Shown here piece after piece: positions 45,376 to 55,683 of a stretch of 64,000 bases of DNA. The first letter of the stretch is position 1, and the number at the start of each line of letters is the position of its first letter. The DNA comes from Rhizoclosmatium globosum (taxonomy: Eukaryota; Chytridiomycota; Chytridiomycetes; Chytridiales; Chytriomycetaceae), in assembly GCA_002104985.1 (NCBI GenBank), contig MCGO01000101.1, positions 62,001-126,000 on the forward strand, read 5' to 3'. A program made the translations under genes and the position numbers. Below the pieces are notes generated by a model. That model was not told where the DNA came from, ran no database searches, and was given only the letters and a program-made list of their open reading frames with translations.

Positions 45376-46034
45376 TCGACTTCAATTCGTTTTTGGGGGG
45401 GAAGCCTTGACGGGACAAGGATCCACTTCCGATCTCCACATTTTCAACCAGCCACATTAAATCGCATGCACCATAAAAAGGTGATAACTGTTGAGGGATG
45501 GGATCTTGGTTTGGGTAAAAAATCATTTATTGATTTCATTACAACTGTGAAAATACTCAAAAACGAAACCTCACCAGAACAAGCTACCTACGCTCAAAAA
45601 AGAAGCTAACCGTGCCACAAAGTCTCGTAAGTGCTTCCATCTGAGGCATCCTGCCTCCCAGATTCAGACTTTGGTCTAATTCTCAGCACGATACAGCGGT
45701 CACCCCATTTGAATGATGGGAGACTGTATCATGAACCCTGTCAAATCGATTTGAAATTTGTGATGGTGATGTTTTATGGCGTGATCCAATTCCGCTTATC
45801 TTTAAAGTATACCAAGAGTCGGTTTCATGTTGCAGTGTCTCCTTATGAAGAGATAAAGTTCATAAATGGACTTGTAAGTCAATTTAGATGATTTTCATAC
45901 GATACTTGCGAATGCGGATACATCTTGGATACCGAGGCTGAAGAATAACCAAATTCCGAATTTTGATTGATTGAGAAGAAAATTAAAGTTGTACTGACGA
46001 AAGTGCTTTTCATATTCCAACAAGGTTTCACTGA
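45376..46034. other. Spacer between GH5 and CSN5
   Basis: Contains the GH5 promoter and the CSN5 3' flank. Short open frames on both strands carry no recognisable motif. A copy of cttccgatctccacatt near 45427 recurs near 38991, upstream of the AT3-GT2 gene, as a shared short word. Confidence 0.4.
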
Positions 46035-47441
46035 TTATACACCCTCGTTGAACAAAACATTTTTAAGAACCTGTGCCATGACTCCGTGCAAACTCTCGAC
46101 CCCAATCTTACATCCATCTTTGCTCACTTTCGCCAACTCACCACCCGACGATGCGTCACCCTTTCCACCTTTCTTCTTACCAACTTCACCAATCATCATC
46201 GGTGCAGCCCTCGAAAGCGCCACCTCCGACTGCTCAATCTTGTCCGCAAGATCCGCAATCTGGCGCGCGGTATAATCCCAATTCTGGTATAAATCAATCA
46301 GCCCTGAATCCAATCACATAAACAAAACAAAATCAACCAGAAAACTCAACTGCAAGAATGGGATTCGCACTCAAAGTCCCAACCCAATACTTATTCCACA
46401 ACAACTCCAACACGCCTTTATCCATCGCACTCGTGAAATAATCGACATCCATTTCGTAGTATCTGTTTGCATGGACACCGAAATCTTCAATTTTGTTGAG
46501 TGGGATGCTTTGGTACTCAGACTGGGGCACGTCTGGAGGGGTGTAGGATTCGGGGTAGGTACGGAAGGCGCCGAGAGAGACTGCTCCGGATGAGATTGTG
46601 CGGTTTGGGTCGATGACTACGGCGCAGAAGGGCTCTTGGTAGGTTTGGTTGAGGAGTTGGGTTGAGACGTCGATTCCGGAGAGCCAGCAGCCGTAGCCTG
46701 GGTGGGAGTGGTACCAGCCGATAACGTTTTCGAGACGGCCAACCTGTTTTTTATGAGGATATTTTAGTAAATGGGTCTCTTTCATTGGGTAGGGGATTTG
46801 AGTACGACATGGAATCAGTTGAAAGCCTTCTCCTTCACATTCACGTTCAATTATTTCGTTCCCACTTGATTCTTTCCAAACACGACTTCAATCCTTCAGT
46901 GTATTCTCATTACACTCCGCGATCCACTTCCCCGATTCCTGACATCCACAAAGATACTACAAAAACTCACCTCCTTCCCTTTAATAACATAATCAACCAT
47001 ATATTCATACCCTTCCTGTGCAGCATTCACTCTCGTCTCGGTTCCTTCAACAGGAAGTGCAAACGCATCCATCACAATCATTTGATCACCAACAACCTTC
47101 CCTTGCATAAGTCCCATGACTTCAATGCTTCCACCTGAGCGCGCGTGCATAACCTATGAATAATGCAGTGTTAGAAGGGGGAGTGTGGAGAGTGGGTTGG
47201 GGGTATACAAGAAACCATTTTGACCAATGCCACGGCTGAAATGCGGACTTTCTTGAAATGGTTTGGATCTTTTGTCCATGGCTTCTCCTTCATGATTTGT
47301 TGCTGTTGGGCATTGTCGTAGGCAAAGATGTTGTCGACTTCGGAGATGTTGTTGTTGAGGGCAAAGGTCTGGTGTGCGTGGTTAGTACAGTAGCAAGGGT
47401 AACCATGGTAGCGATACCTTGAAAGCATCCTGGGCCTGCAT
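46035..47441 (-). CDS. CSN5: COP9 signalosome subunit 5 (CSN5/JAB1)
   Basis: Five or more exons. The start ATG at 47441 gives [21 protein letters not shown], then [20 protein letters not shown]. The MPN+ domain has [19 protein letters not shown], and the JAMM metalloprotease motif is complete: Glu in IEVMGLM, then [57 protein letters not shown] and [14 protein letters not shown] follow. The C-terminal helices end [18 protein letters not shown]5 is the zinc enzyme that removes NEDD8 from cullins, controlling the SCF ligases that F-box proteins such as those in this window would serve. Divergent from the UEV gene, 92 bp between starts. Confidence 0.97.
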
Positions 47442-47533
47442 CTTTGAAAGGGATTCAAAGGATGGATTGAAGGTGGAGAATGGTTGCTTTGCAGTGTAGA
47501 AAAAAGACACGTTAAACTCTTCTTCCACAGACA

Positions 47534-48544
47534 ATGGCGACAGGTGCGTGCAAGATTAGGATTAGGAGAGAAGCTACGAGGTGGTAGTCCTTGAATTGTG
47601 TGAATTGGATTTGGGATTGGATTGGGATTGGCAAGGAGACCTTGGAGACCTTAAAACCATCCGTAACTAACTCATCCAACCTCACCTCTTTAGTCCCACG
47701 TAACTTTAGGCTTCTCGAAGGTACATTATCATTCATTGAACCTCTTGCCATCCGTCTTCGAATCGACCAAGCTCTTGACAAACCCCCAACCCAACCCTCA
47801 CAAACCAACAAACCAACAGAACTCGAAAAGGGCGAAAAGGGAATCGGAGACGGAACAATCTCATACGGTCTCTCAGACGGCGACGACCTTCTCATGACAA
47901 ACTGGCATGGAACTATCATTGGCCCTGGAAACGTTCGTGCTTTCAACAGTCTATACTACCCATAACCAAAACGTGTGACTCACCTTGTTTTGTCATAGAC
48001 TGTCCATGAAAACAGAATTTACAGCTTGAGAATCGTGTGTGGGCCAGAGTACCCTGGAAAGGCGCCACTCGTGTCTTTTGCTAGTCGTGTGAATATGAGT
48101 GGTGTGAATCAGACGAATGGAAAGGTTCGTTTTTATTTTTTTGGCTCTGATGTGAGAGTGGGAGGGAGGGATGTGAATGCGTGGTTTATCGTGGTTCCGA
48201 AGGGTTTCGAATCGTGTGGAAGGCGATATTAACGCGATGTTCATCGAGTTGGATAAATATTGAGGATTCTATCGTGTTCAGGAATTATGGGAATACTCTT
48301 CGCATGGATGGACATTGTCTCGTAGTCGCAGGAGCTTGCCTCTTTCTCATGTTATTGTTCTAGGTTGAGAAACTCGGGTGCTTGGATGCATGGAAATCTA
48401 GCTATACTATTGAGAATATTCTGGTTGAATTGAGAAGGTTCGTGTTTTGTTGTTTATCTTGGGACTAACGCTGCCTGAAACAGAGAAATGGGATCGCCAG
48501 CCAACAGAAAGCTTGCTCAACCAGCAGAGGGAAGCATGTTTTGA
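47534..48544 (+). CDS. MMS2: Ubiquitin-conjugating enzyme variant Mms2/Uev1
   Basis: Six exons (47534-47543, 47694-47720, 47820-47932, 47999-48124, 48364-48437, 48484-48544) encode 136 aa. It starts [20 protein letters not shown], then [57 protein letters not shown] and ends [21 protein letters not shown]. The catalytic cysteine of E2 enzymes is absent, as in all UEVs. Mms2 pairs with Ubc13 to build K63-linked chains in post-replication repair. The tiny first exon and the 239-bp fifth intron hide the gene from simple frame searches. Shares a short bidirectional promoter with CSN5. Confidence 0.95.
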
Positions 48545-48833
48545 AGTTGCTGTTCAATAAGAATAAAACGTTGATGGCATGAATGTGCTGTGATGAAATT
48601 GATTTGGTTCATTTCGTTACTTCATTTGATAATGGCAATTTGAAGAAGATCGATTTCTCATTTTAAATAACATATCTGTCTACGTTAGTCAAATTGAATT
48701 GATTTCAATCAGACACAGACCGCAGTAAATGATTTGAGCGAATAATCCAGTGAATTTCTGTCCAAGTATATAGGTAAAAGGTAATATGCTTCAAAAGTAT
48801 GTAGGTGTATTTTACAGTTTATTGATATTGGCC

Positions 48834-49316
48834 TTATTCTTCTGTGTGGTTCAAGACAACAGACAAAAATCTTGTACGGGTAGTTGAATTATGTAATTGA
48901 GTGAAGGTGTCTGGTTCGTGTAGAGTAGCTAAACTGCACTTGTCTTGTGTGCCGTATTGTAAGCATCTCATGCAAGCGCCATTCAACTCATTTTTAAAAG
49001 TGGGGGCAACAATGACACTCAAGTTGGGGGCAACAACACACTTTTTCTTGTCTTTCCTGCAACGGGTGCATGATTTAAAGCGTTCTTCTGGTCGTTGGGT
49101 GTTCAAGTAACCTGGAGCCAAGTCACATGCGTCTTTACGACGGATGCAATTAGTACAAGGACCAGAAGTTGAGCCAGGTATTTGAATGCATTTACGCTTC
49201 CTGTAGCGACAAGTACTGCACGCCGTGGAGAGCCAGTGGGATGATGATATTTGCATAGTTTTTGAATTCGTTGATTGTGATGAAGGGAATGAGTGAGTGG
49301 TTGTGGGGTTTGGCAT
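48834..49316 (-). CDS. Small protein with two Zn2Cys6-like clusters
   Basis: 160 aa, single exon. The first cluster is near-canonical: ACSTCRYRKRKC, then CTNCIRRKDAC, with C-x2-C-x6-C on both halves and the basic recognition stretch of fungal zinc-cluster transcription factors. A second starts SCTRCRKDKKKC and ends ACMRCLQYGTQDKC, with a longer last spacing. Both lie within 95 residues and no fungal-specific regulatory domain follows. Two clusters in tandem in a mini-protein are unusual. It may bind DNA without an activation domain, perhaps as a repressor (inference). The frame has no other exon I can attach. Confidence 0.7.
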   Translation of the reverse strand: MPNPTTTHSFPSSQSTNSKTMQISSSHWLSTACSTCRYRKRKCIQIPGSTSGPCTNCIRRKDACDLAPGYLNTQRPEERFKSCTRCRKDKKKCVVAPNLSVIVAPTFKNELNGACMRCLQYGTQDKCSLATLHEPDTFTQLHNSTTRTRFLSVVLNHTEE

Positions 49317-49395
49317 TTCCTTTTGTTTTCCTCTTTTCCTTTCCTTCTCTTTCTTTTCTTTTCTTTATTTCTTCCACAATTAGTTTAGGATATTA

Positions 49396-49484
49396 CACAG
49401 CGACTCCCGGGAGTCGAAGGCTCCCCCCACTCATTGTGACTCACATGGGAGCCAGACATCATTCTCCTCCCGGGAGTCGCTGTG
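49396..49484. repeat. MITE-like 89-bp palindromic unit
   Basis: 18-bp perfect terminal inverted repeats: CACAGCGACTCCCGGGAG at 49396-49413 and its reverse complement at 49467-49484. The left end contains the 16-bp palindrome CGACTCCCGGGAGTCG. No coding potential. Confidence 0.7.
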
Positions 49485-49503
49485 GATTTGAATAGGAAAA
49501 TTT

Positions 49504-50432
49504 CCACGGCGGCTCCCAGGAGCCCTTTTGGCTTGCAAATCAAAAGTTTGTTGTTTATGATGTGAATGTGTACTTTTACACTCTTTTCAAAAAGGAAAGA
49601 ATTCCACAAATATAAGTGCTTTACCCCTCTTCTATGTGTCTTTAATTCTTTACTTCTTTCATCCCTCTTCCACTACATGAAAAATACACTTCCTTTGCAA
49701 CCTCCAATCCCATTCCTTAATTCAATGTAAGAAGTGGCAAAAGATAATGATTTATTATGTCAGATTGCAACTTTAGCATAAAATCAGAAGTTTCCATTAC
49801 CTGAGAATGAAATGCTATAATATTAACCTCTTCAGTGCACAGCGAATAATCTCAAGTACATTTTGCAGCTACCAACAACCCAACGCTGGGGCAATAATAT
49901 GGGTTGTTTCCCTTGAATAAATGGACTTGACAAGGATAAAGTGTTTCAACTGGTTGACGATGTGAATAAGGTCGCTATCTATTTAAGGGGCAGTACATAC
50001 CTCACCAACTAATGCAATACAGCGTGCTCTCCTTGTCTGTCTGCTCTTGTTTGTGAAGTCAGCGTAAGAAGAATTTGTTAACGTGATCAAGTTAAACATC
50101 TTGGCAACTACTTACTGCAAGGGTAGATAAGATCTCGAGTGAGCTCCGTAACTCCAACGGCATCATCGGGCTTCAGACAATGAGCGTTGAATGCTGTTTC
50201 CACCTCTGGTAAAAGTAGATCTCGTCCGTTGCGCTTCAACAGCCATACATGCGATGCAATGCGAAGATCTGATTGTCTGTGTTGCTTATCATTGATTGTT
50301 TTATTTGATGCTGTCCGAAAAGATGTACCCATAGAGATAAGAAGAAGAAAAAAGGGGAGAGGGAAAATGAAATTCAAATTATATGACTCATGATGAGTGG
50401 GGGGAGCCTTCGACTCCCGGGAGCCGCCGTGG
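49504..50432. mobile_element. Non-autonomous element or MITE pair with GC-rich inverted ends
   Basis: Ends are CCACGGCGGCTCCC at 49504-49517 and its reverse complement at 50419-50432. In addition 50393-50423 is a perfect 31-bp inverted copy of 49404-49434, inside the neighbouring 89-bp unit. GC-rich ends stand out from AT-rich flanks. No transposase is visible inside. The right end is 61 bp from the ATG of the trehalose synthase gene. No clear target duplication was found, so the exact borders are uncertain. Confidence 0.55.
50108..50377 (-). CDS. Short open frame inside the inverted-repeat element (doubtful)
   Basis: 89 codons opening with a hydrophobic MNFIFPLPFFLLLISMG and ending near a good donor (gtaagt) at about 50115. 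The middle (RIASHVWLLKRNGRDLLLPE) looks protein-like, but no family is recognised and no clear continuing exon was found. It could be a fragment of a captured gene. Confidence 0.2.
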   Translation of the reverse strand: MNFIFPLPFFLLLISMGTSFRTASNKTINDKQHRQSDLRIASHVWLLKRNGRDLLLPEVETAFNAHCLKPDDAVGVTELTRDLIYPCSK

Positions 50433-50493
50433 TTTTTCCATTAGTTTATTTGCATCGCCCCCAACAAACAAACAAACCAACGAATCAGAACCA

Positions 50494-53400
50494 ATGCCTG
50501 ATCTGCAAGACGAGTCGCCGACACAGCCGCACCCGCACCCGCACGGCCGCCTTCTAATCGTGTCCAATCGGCTTCCAATCACCGTGACCCGCGACAAGCA
50601 CACGGGCCAATACACATTCGTCAAGTCTTCGGGCGGCCTTGTTTCAGCGCTGAGTGGCCTTTCGAGCAATCTTCCTTTTGTTTGGATTGGATGGCCTGGT
50701 TGGTCGCCTCTTCTTTGTCTTTGTTCGTTGAAACTAAACTATCGAACTAAACTATCAAACAAACAGGCATCACAGTCGCTCAAAACGACGAAGCTACAGT
50801 CACAAACTCCCTCCTCAATTCACACGCTTCAATCCCCGTCTTTCTTCCCCCTGAAACTGCCCATGCTCACTACAATGGCTTCTCGAATGGCATTCTGTGG
50901 CCCCTGTTTCACTACCACCCAAACGAACTCAGTTTTAATAAGGAGCATTGGGATGGTTATTTGGATGCCAATAGACGGTTTGCGGAACGCGTGGCGAAGG
51001 AGTGGAGGGAGGGGGATACTGTTTGGGTGCATGACTTTCATTTGATGGATGTTCCGAGGGTTCTTCGAGCGTTGCTTCCAGGGAAGAATGTCAGGTTCGT
51101 ATGTGGTTGTGGGTGTTTTGGAGTGGCGAATGACTCACTCAACAACAGGATCGGATTCTTCCTTCACACTCCTTTTCCGTCCTCAGAAGTGTACAGAATT
51201 CTTCCAGTCAGAAAAGCGCTATTGAAAGGTGTTCTTGATTCGGACGTGATTGGGTTCCAGACATATGACTATGCGCGCCATTTCATGTCCAGTTGTGCAC
51301 GCATTCTGGGATTACATTGTTTCCCTGATGGAATTGAAGTAGAAGGACGGAAAGTGAGGGTTGGTACTTGGCCGATTGGGATTGATCCGACAAAGTTTGT
51401 GAAAGGTACCTACTTTGTCGTTACAAAAAGTGCAAAGCTGATGCTAATTTTATACGTATCACCTAGGTTTACAGTCTGAATCCATCCAAGCCCACATTGC
51501 ACGGCTACGCGCACGGTTTAAGGGTACAAAGATCATGCTCGGTATCGATCGACTAGATTACATCAAAGCACTTCCTCAAAAGATCCATGCATTCTCACAC
51601 CTCCTTCATACCCACCCATCCCTTCAATCAAAAGTCGTGCTCATTCAAATCGCTGTTCCATCGCGTGAAGATGTCTTGGAATACCAGAACCTGGATCGTG
51701 TTGTGAACGGTCTCGTGGGGAAAGTAAATGGTCGATATGGGAGCGTGGAGTTTGTGCCGATTCATTATGTGCATAAGGGTGTTGGATTTGAAGAGCTTGT
51801 GGCGTTGTATGCTGTTGCGGATGTGTGTGTTGTGAGTAGTACGAGAGATGGAATGAATCTTGTGAGTTATGAGTATATTGCGAGTCAGGAGGGGCAATGT
51901 GGTGTTCTTGTGTTGAGTGAATTTTGTGGAGCGGCTCAGAGTTTGAATGGTTTGTTCCTTTTGTATATGGTTTATGCATTCTGAATACTTTCAAAAAAAA
52001 ATAGGAGCTATTATCGTGAATCCGTGGAATACGGAAGAACTTGCTCAAGCTATGTATGACGCGTTGACTATGCCACAGAAACAGAAGGAAACGAGTTATG
52101 CAAAGTTGAATCGCTACGTCCACAAGTACACGGCTGAGCGATGGGGCTCTTCATTTGTCAATGAATTACGTTCATTGCCAAGTTCATATAATGGAACTCA
52201 GTTGACAAAGTTGACAACTCAAGTTGTTGTGGACAAATTTTTGAGGTCGCGAAAGAAGAAGGTATGCTGGTAATATATCACTATACTTACGTATTAAACT
52301 GGCATCCATAGGTCTTCTTCATTGACTACGACGGAACTTTGACTATCAACCACAGTCTTCCTGAGTTCTCAAGCCCTCCAAAAGCCATTCGCACTTTGGT
52401 GAAACGGCTTACAAGTCTCCCTGATACATTTGTCTACATCTTTTCTGGTCGTTCTCGAGCTTACTTGGATTCTTGGTTCACTGATATCAGTGTTGGTCTC
52501 TGTGCGGAGCATGGGTGCTTTTACCGTCATCCACCTTCAAAGTTTGACGATAGTCTGTTGGATTATCTCGAACCAGAAGGCGGTGCTGCGCCATTGAGCC
52601 CATACACATCTCCCAACACGCTAATAACCACAATCCCACAAACAAACTCGTTCCAAAACATCCCTGCCCTCGGAGAAACAATGCTCGCCTCCTCTCCACG
52701 TCCATTAAAATCACTTGGCTCCCTCATTGCATCCCCGCTCCCCTACTCCCCCCTCATGCGTCACATCAGTCCCTTGAAACTCGCTGCAACCGGCGGCCAA
52801 ACCACACCCTCCCCAAAACTCGGATCCTCCCTCGGCTCAACCCTAAAACCAACCCCGCGCCGTCTCCAACACGGCTGGCTCGCCCTCGTCGACGACCAAC
52901 AAGACAACACAGCATGGACACACGAAATCCGGCCCCTCTTCCAATACTACACCGAACGCACACCGGGCTCCTTCATTGAAGAAAAAGAAGTAAACCTCAC
53001 ATGGCACTACCGCAACTCGGACCCCGAATTCGGAATGTGGCAAGCAGCCGAACTCCACGTGAACCTCGAGCAAATACTCAACCACGTTGCCGTCAGTGTG
53101 ATTCTCGGGAACAAAACGGTCGAAGTCCGGCCGAGCATGGTTGATAAGGCTAGTGCTGCCCGAAGTGTTGTGCATGATTTGGGTGTCATGGGAGTCGGTG
53201 TTGATTTCTTTTGTTGTATTGGAGATGGAAAGACGGATGAAGTTGTGTTTCAGTATTTGAATGATGCGTTTGGAGGGGATGGGAGTGGGGAGGAGGTTGT
53301 TACTTGTACGGTTGGGAGGAAGCAGACGGAGGCGAAGTGGGTTTTGGAGGGGGTGAAGGAGGTGGAAGGGTTTTTGGGGGAGTTTTGCGATGTTGTGTTT

Positions 53401-53496
53401 GAGATGACTGGCGTTGGTGTTGGGGGTGTGGAAGCGGGGAAGAAGAGTTTGGATGCGCTTGGAGGTGTTGGGTTGGGAGTTGTTGATGTTGAGTGA
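50494..53496 (+). CDS. Fused trehalose-6-phosphate synthase/phosphatase
   Basis: Six exons, about 900 aa, starting MPDLQDESPTQPHPHPHG. The GT20 synthase domain keeps its substrate residues: VSNRLPITV, FVWIGWPG, NGILWPLFHYHP, VWVHDFHLMDVPR, GIDRLDYIKALPQK (Arg and Lys for the phosphate), SSTRDGMNLVSYEYIA. The HAD-type phosphatase domain follows: VFFIDYDGTLT, YIFSGRSRAYL, CAEHGCFYR, HYRNSDPEFG and IGDGKTDEVVF (usual GDDxTDE; the second Asp is Gly here). So UDP-glucose plus glucose-6-P could be taken to trehalose by one chain. A Ser/Pro-rich insert of about 100 residues splits the phosphatase. Introns include 51949-52004 and 52262-52310. MITE-like sequence lies 61 bp upstream. Confidence 0.93.
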
Positions 53497-53986
53497 ATTA
53501 GGGAATTGATGGGATTGCGGAATTGCTGGCGTTATTCATTGAATGTATATAATAAATTAGTTCAATTTAATTGTTTAGCGGAATTCATAAATGGTGGATA
53601 ACGGTACCGAGATCGGAAACCATTTTGGGGAGTTGGTATCAAGAGGTGGGTGAGTTTTTAAACTCACTCCTCAACATAATGAGCCAAAAATCGTTGCAGA
53701 ATATAGTGACCTATCAAATGATTGCATACATTCTTCAGAGACTCAAGTTTGTAATATAAAAGTCGAAATTTACAACGATAATTGAGTCACTTTGTGTTAC
53801 TCAAAGTCCACTTGCTATTCCTTTCAACATTTAGTTCAACTCTAAAGTACAACGATTGACTTGAAAAGTGACTCATGGATAAGTGAGAGAAAGTATTAAT
53901 ATTGTTTCATAGTACAGCATGGCGATGTGGAGTAGCAATTTGCTCAATTAACACAACAGAATAACCTTGCAATAACCTTGCCACAA
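53497..53986. other. Spacer between TPS/TPP and ankyrin genes
   Basis: AT-rich; a 62-codon open frame at 53571 has no recognisable content. Includes the 3' end of the TPS/TPP transcript (aataaatt near 53550). Confidence 0.4.
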
Positions 53987-55243
53987 ATGAATTATCTCAC
54001 AATCCTTCCTCACGAGCTTATTCGCAGTGTAATATTGCATCTTCCCATCAACAAACATCTGCGATCAGTGGCCCTATCGTCCAAACTCCTCTTCGGCGAT
54101 GCAATCCTCAACGACCTCACCTTGGCCCGTCTCCACGTACAATCACTGATATCCCCGTCAGTGAGCATGTGGGAGTACCTCGATGATAATGGAATCAAGT
54201 ACAATGAATGGAAGTCGCTGCCCTTCAACTACAAATGCGCAGTGTACAGCTTGATTCTCGCTGAGCCTGTGTGGCTTTTAAACGGAAATACATCACACAC
54301 TGATTTCCACGCAATGTTCCATGAGCCGTGGAGGGTTCCCGAAGAGGTATCGCTGCAGATTATCAAGACTTTGGTTGGTGTGATGGATATCACTTCACAG
54401 AAAGACCGGGCACTTCGAGTCGCTGTTATGCTGGGGTATACTTCCACTGTCGAGTTCCTTCTGTCTATTGAGAAGGTGAATCCACGGGTCGCTAATGAGT
54501 TTTGCATAATAACTGCCATCCTCAACAACTCCACTGATATTGTGGGGCTTCTTCTGAATTGTGACAAAATCGATCTGTCTTATTTAAGTTATGACCCATT
54601 CTTGATTGTATGTCAGCGATGTAATGTGGATATCGTCAAGTTATTCCTTGCCTCTGGTAAAGTGGATCCATGTGCGGGCAACAGCAGCTGTATTGTTTCT
54701 GCAAATTCGAATGATGCGTCTGTTGATGTTCTTCGTGCTCTCTTGGAAGACGGCCGCGCCAATCCAGCAGGCAACAACAATAGAGCACTTCTAATGGCAT
54801 TGTCATTTCCAACGCAAAACAAGGAGTTTGCTAAAGTTTTGCTCGCCGATCCACGCGTCGATCCGAATAGGGCAATTCCAGCTGTTGTCCTACTCGGATG
54901 GACGGACCTTTTGGAACTCTTGTTGAAGCATGAACGAGTTGATCCGAGTCAAGTTGGAAGTGAAGCTGTTATTGAAGCGATACAAAGTGGTGGAAGCATG
55001 AATTGTGTCAGGTTACTTCTCGCAGACTCGCGCGTTGATCCGTCTCAGAACGATAATGAGGCTCTGTTGACGGCAGTTCAAAGTCAAAACAAAGATGTTC
55101 TCGGTTTATTATTGAGGGATTCGCGAGTAAGAACAACGGAGTCATTAGAAAGAGCCGTTGGAATCGCTAAAAATATGGGTGATGTAGACATGGTTGTCTT
55201 TTTGTCTCAAATGATTGAAGAGCTGAACCAGAAAGAGATGTAG
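53987..55243 (+). CDS. F-box-like ankyrin-repeat protein, inverted paralogue of the gene at 23203
   Basis: Single exon, 418 aa from the ATG at 53987 (MNYLTILPHELIRSVILHLP). It is nearly colinear with the minus-strand gene at 23203-24492, with long stretches of identical nucleotides (for example in the LWEYLDDNGIKYNEWKSLPF region, where this copy reads MWEYLDD). The repeats carry the same LL-DxRVDPS-N-NEALL pattern. One repeat around PRVDPN-RAIPAVV is a few residues shorter than in the other copy. The role is presumably the same adaptor function. The two copies lie about 30 kb apart in opposite orientation. Confidence 0.88.
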   Translation: MNYLTILPHELIRSVILHLPINKHLRSVALSSKLLFGDAILNDLTLARLHVQSLISPSVSMWEYLDDNGIKYNEWKSLPFNYKCAVYSLILAEPVWLLNGNTSHTDFHAMFHEPWRVPEEVSLQIIKTLVGVMDITSQKDRALRVAVMLGYTSTVEFLLSIEKVNPRVANEFCIITAILNNSTDIVGLLLNCDKIDLSYLSYDPFLIVCQRCNVDIVKLFLASGKVDPCAGNSSCIVSANSNDASVDVLRALLEDGRANPAGNNNRALLMALSFPTQNKEFAKVLLADPRVDPNRAIPAVVLLGWTDLLELLLKHERVDPSQVGSEAVIEAIQSGGSMNCVRLLLADSRVDPSQNDNEALLTAVQSQNKDVLGLLLRDSRVRTTESLERAVGIAKNMGDVDMVVFLSQMIEELNQKEM

Positions 55244-55683
55244 GATAAGTAAAGAAAATCAGGTCTGGAATAAATCATCAATGATGAACATCACTCAGTC
55301 GGCCAAATAAATAATAAATCCTCCATTTATCTCGAATTTTGGAGCAACTATTATCACGTTTTGTCTTCAAAGATTTTACTTCGTGGACAATTCATGCAAT
55401 CAGTGTGTAAACGGCATTTTATTAAATTCCGTGATTCCATGCATACATTTCCATATTCAGAGAAGCTCAAATCTCAGCGCATATTCGTTTTGATTTTTCT
55501 TTAGCCATTTTACTTTATGAAATGACTTAATTTTCCCAGTGTGCAAGGGAATGCATATGATAAATAATATAAAAAGATGCAGCTGAATTTATCACCGATG
55601 GTTTCTAGATATTTCTCTATCGCCTTTGTTTTTTTCAGCTGTAAATCTCACCTAGTAAATCTTGCACCGAAAATATCTTCCAA
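55244..55683. other. Spacer, nothing recognisable
   Basis: AT-rich sequence with poly(A)-like signals near 55300 and a pyrimidine-rich stretch before the kinase ATG. No gene seen. Confidence 0.4.

Noticed and set aside
49401..49416. CGACTCCCGGGAGTCG as a transcription terminator hairpin
   Set aside because: Nuclear fungal genes do not use such terminators, and the same sequence forms the ends of a repeated inverted element.
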